From Subtercola frigoramans (lineage in GTDB: Bacteria; Actinomycetota; Actinomycetes; Actinomycetales; Microbacteriaceae): DNA of 64,000 nt. Position 1 is the first letter of the stretch. The number at the start of each line of letters is the position of its first letter. A model generated the notes under the pieces. The model had not been told where the DNA came from and made no database searches. It saw only the letters and a list, made by a program, of their open reading frames with translations. Of this stretch, positions 63,776 to 64,000 are shown in pieces. The stretch covers positions 744,001-808,000 of the forward strand of contig NZ_JAFBBU010000001.1 of the NCBI RefSeq assembly GCF_016907385.1. The letters are read 5' to 3'. The position numbers and the translations under genes were made by a program.

Positions 63776-64000
63776 ATGACCAGCGCAGATATGTCCGCCG
63801 CCCGCCCCGAATCAGGGGCAATCACGGTACGGCGCGCGCGCACGAGCGATGTGCCGTGGATCCAGCGCTTGGTGGAGCCGCTCGTGCAGGAACGCATTCT
63901 GCTCGGCAAGGACTCTGTGGTGTTCTACGAAGCGGTGCAGGAGTTCCGCATCGCGGTCGACGCAGACGGCACTCCGATCGGTTGCGGCGCGCTTCACGTC
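63776..64000 (+). CDS. Amino-acid N-acetyltransferase (GNAT), 3' end cut by window edge
   Basis: Seventy-five codons are visible from ATG 63776 with GGAGGATGGAGG upstream. After a short lead, ITVRRARTSDVPWIQRLVEP, RILLGKDSVVFYEAVQEFRI and IGCGALHV match the start of stand-alone ArgA-type GNAT enzymes that acetylate glutamate (first step of arginine synthesis). The acetyl-CoA site lies beyond the window, so specificity is inferred. Confidence 0.82.
   Translation, partial: MTSADMSAARPESGAITVRRARTSDVPWIQRLVEPLVQERILLGKDSVVFYEAVQEFRIAVDADGTPIGCGALHV

Overview
The window is a stretch of high-GC actinobacterial chromosome. Gene content (ClpC, FtsH, a folE-folP-folB-folK block, HspR-type HAIR control, many 4-nt ATGA/GTGA gene overlaps, probable leaderless starts) and protein style point to the family Microbacteriaceae. 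I cannot name the genus. No rRNA, CRISPR array, integrase, transposase or phage gene is visible. Nearly all DNA is coding and no gene-free gap exceeds about 300 bases, apart from the tRNA region.

Layout. (1) 1-4478, minus strand: a flavin monooxygenase gene followed by metN, metI and a metQ-like binding-protein gene that runs off the left edge; probably an organosulfur/methionine uptake and use operon. (2) 4740-6259: a MerR regulator and a membrane protein. (3) 6381-11998: a LacI-controlled sugar module. lacI, an ABM-domain gene and a pfkB kinase run left; an RbsB/RbsC/short-ATPase ABC importer runs right. Twin palindromic operators sit between the two arms. (4) 12018-14831: a second ClpC-type unfoldase behind an HspR HAIR element. 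(5) 14884-20681: small AraC, VOC, PfkB-like, lipoprotein and DUF4436 genes, and thiD under a TPP riboswitch. (6) 20880-24464: cupin, cysteine hydrolase, GntR/UTRA regulator and a CodA-like deaminase. (7) 24516-33555: a glycoside-type catabolic island with a pyranose-oxidase-like GMC flavoenzyme, a three-gene sugar ABC importer without its own ATPase, a TIM-barrel isomerase/epimerase, an FCD GntR regulator, a 2-oxoglutarate oxygenase and a ROK regulator. (8) 33519-37844: an FCD GntR regulator divergent from an LLM oxidoreductase-amidase-creatininase operon. (9) 37854-39384: a MarR regulator divergent from a proton-pumping rhodopsin of the xanthorhodopsin/Gloeobacter type. (10) 39415-43189: a SUKH-like gene, tRNA-Phe/Asp/Glu, ppa, tilS and hpt. 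(11) 43201-47318: a TetR gene with two paralogous DHA2 exporters that share an operator, lying between hpt and ftsH. (12) 47536-58278: ftsH, the folate block, membrane/PH-domain genes, a DUF2520 gene, panC and lysS. (13) 58334-64000: three tiny membrane proteins, a DUF5684 protein, a secreted DUF4214 protein, clpC and the start of an amino-acid N-acetyltransferase.

The right half is mostly housekeeping. The left and central parts are accessory catabolism made of small regulator-plus-operon cassettes, most with a palindromic operator that can be read directly. The points most worth following are the rhodopsin with a putative carotenoid-antenna glycine and its own MarR gene, the GMC oxidase/sugar-importer island, the LLM-amidase-creatininase operon with a probable leaderless operator-promoter, the TetR/twin-exporter regulon, and a dispersed repeat that has become part of the metN coding sequence.
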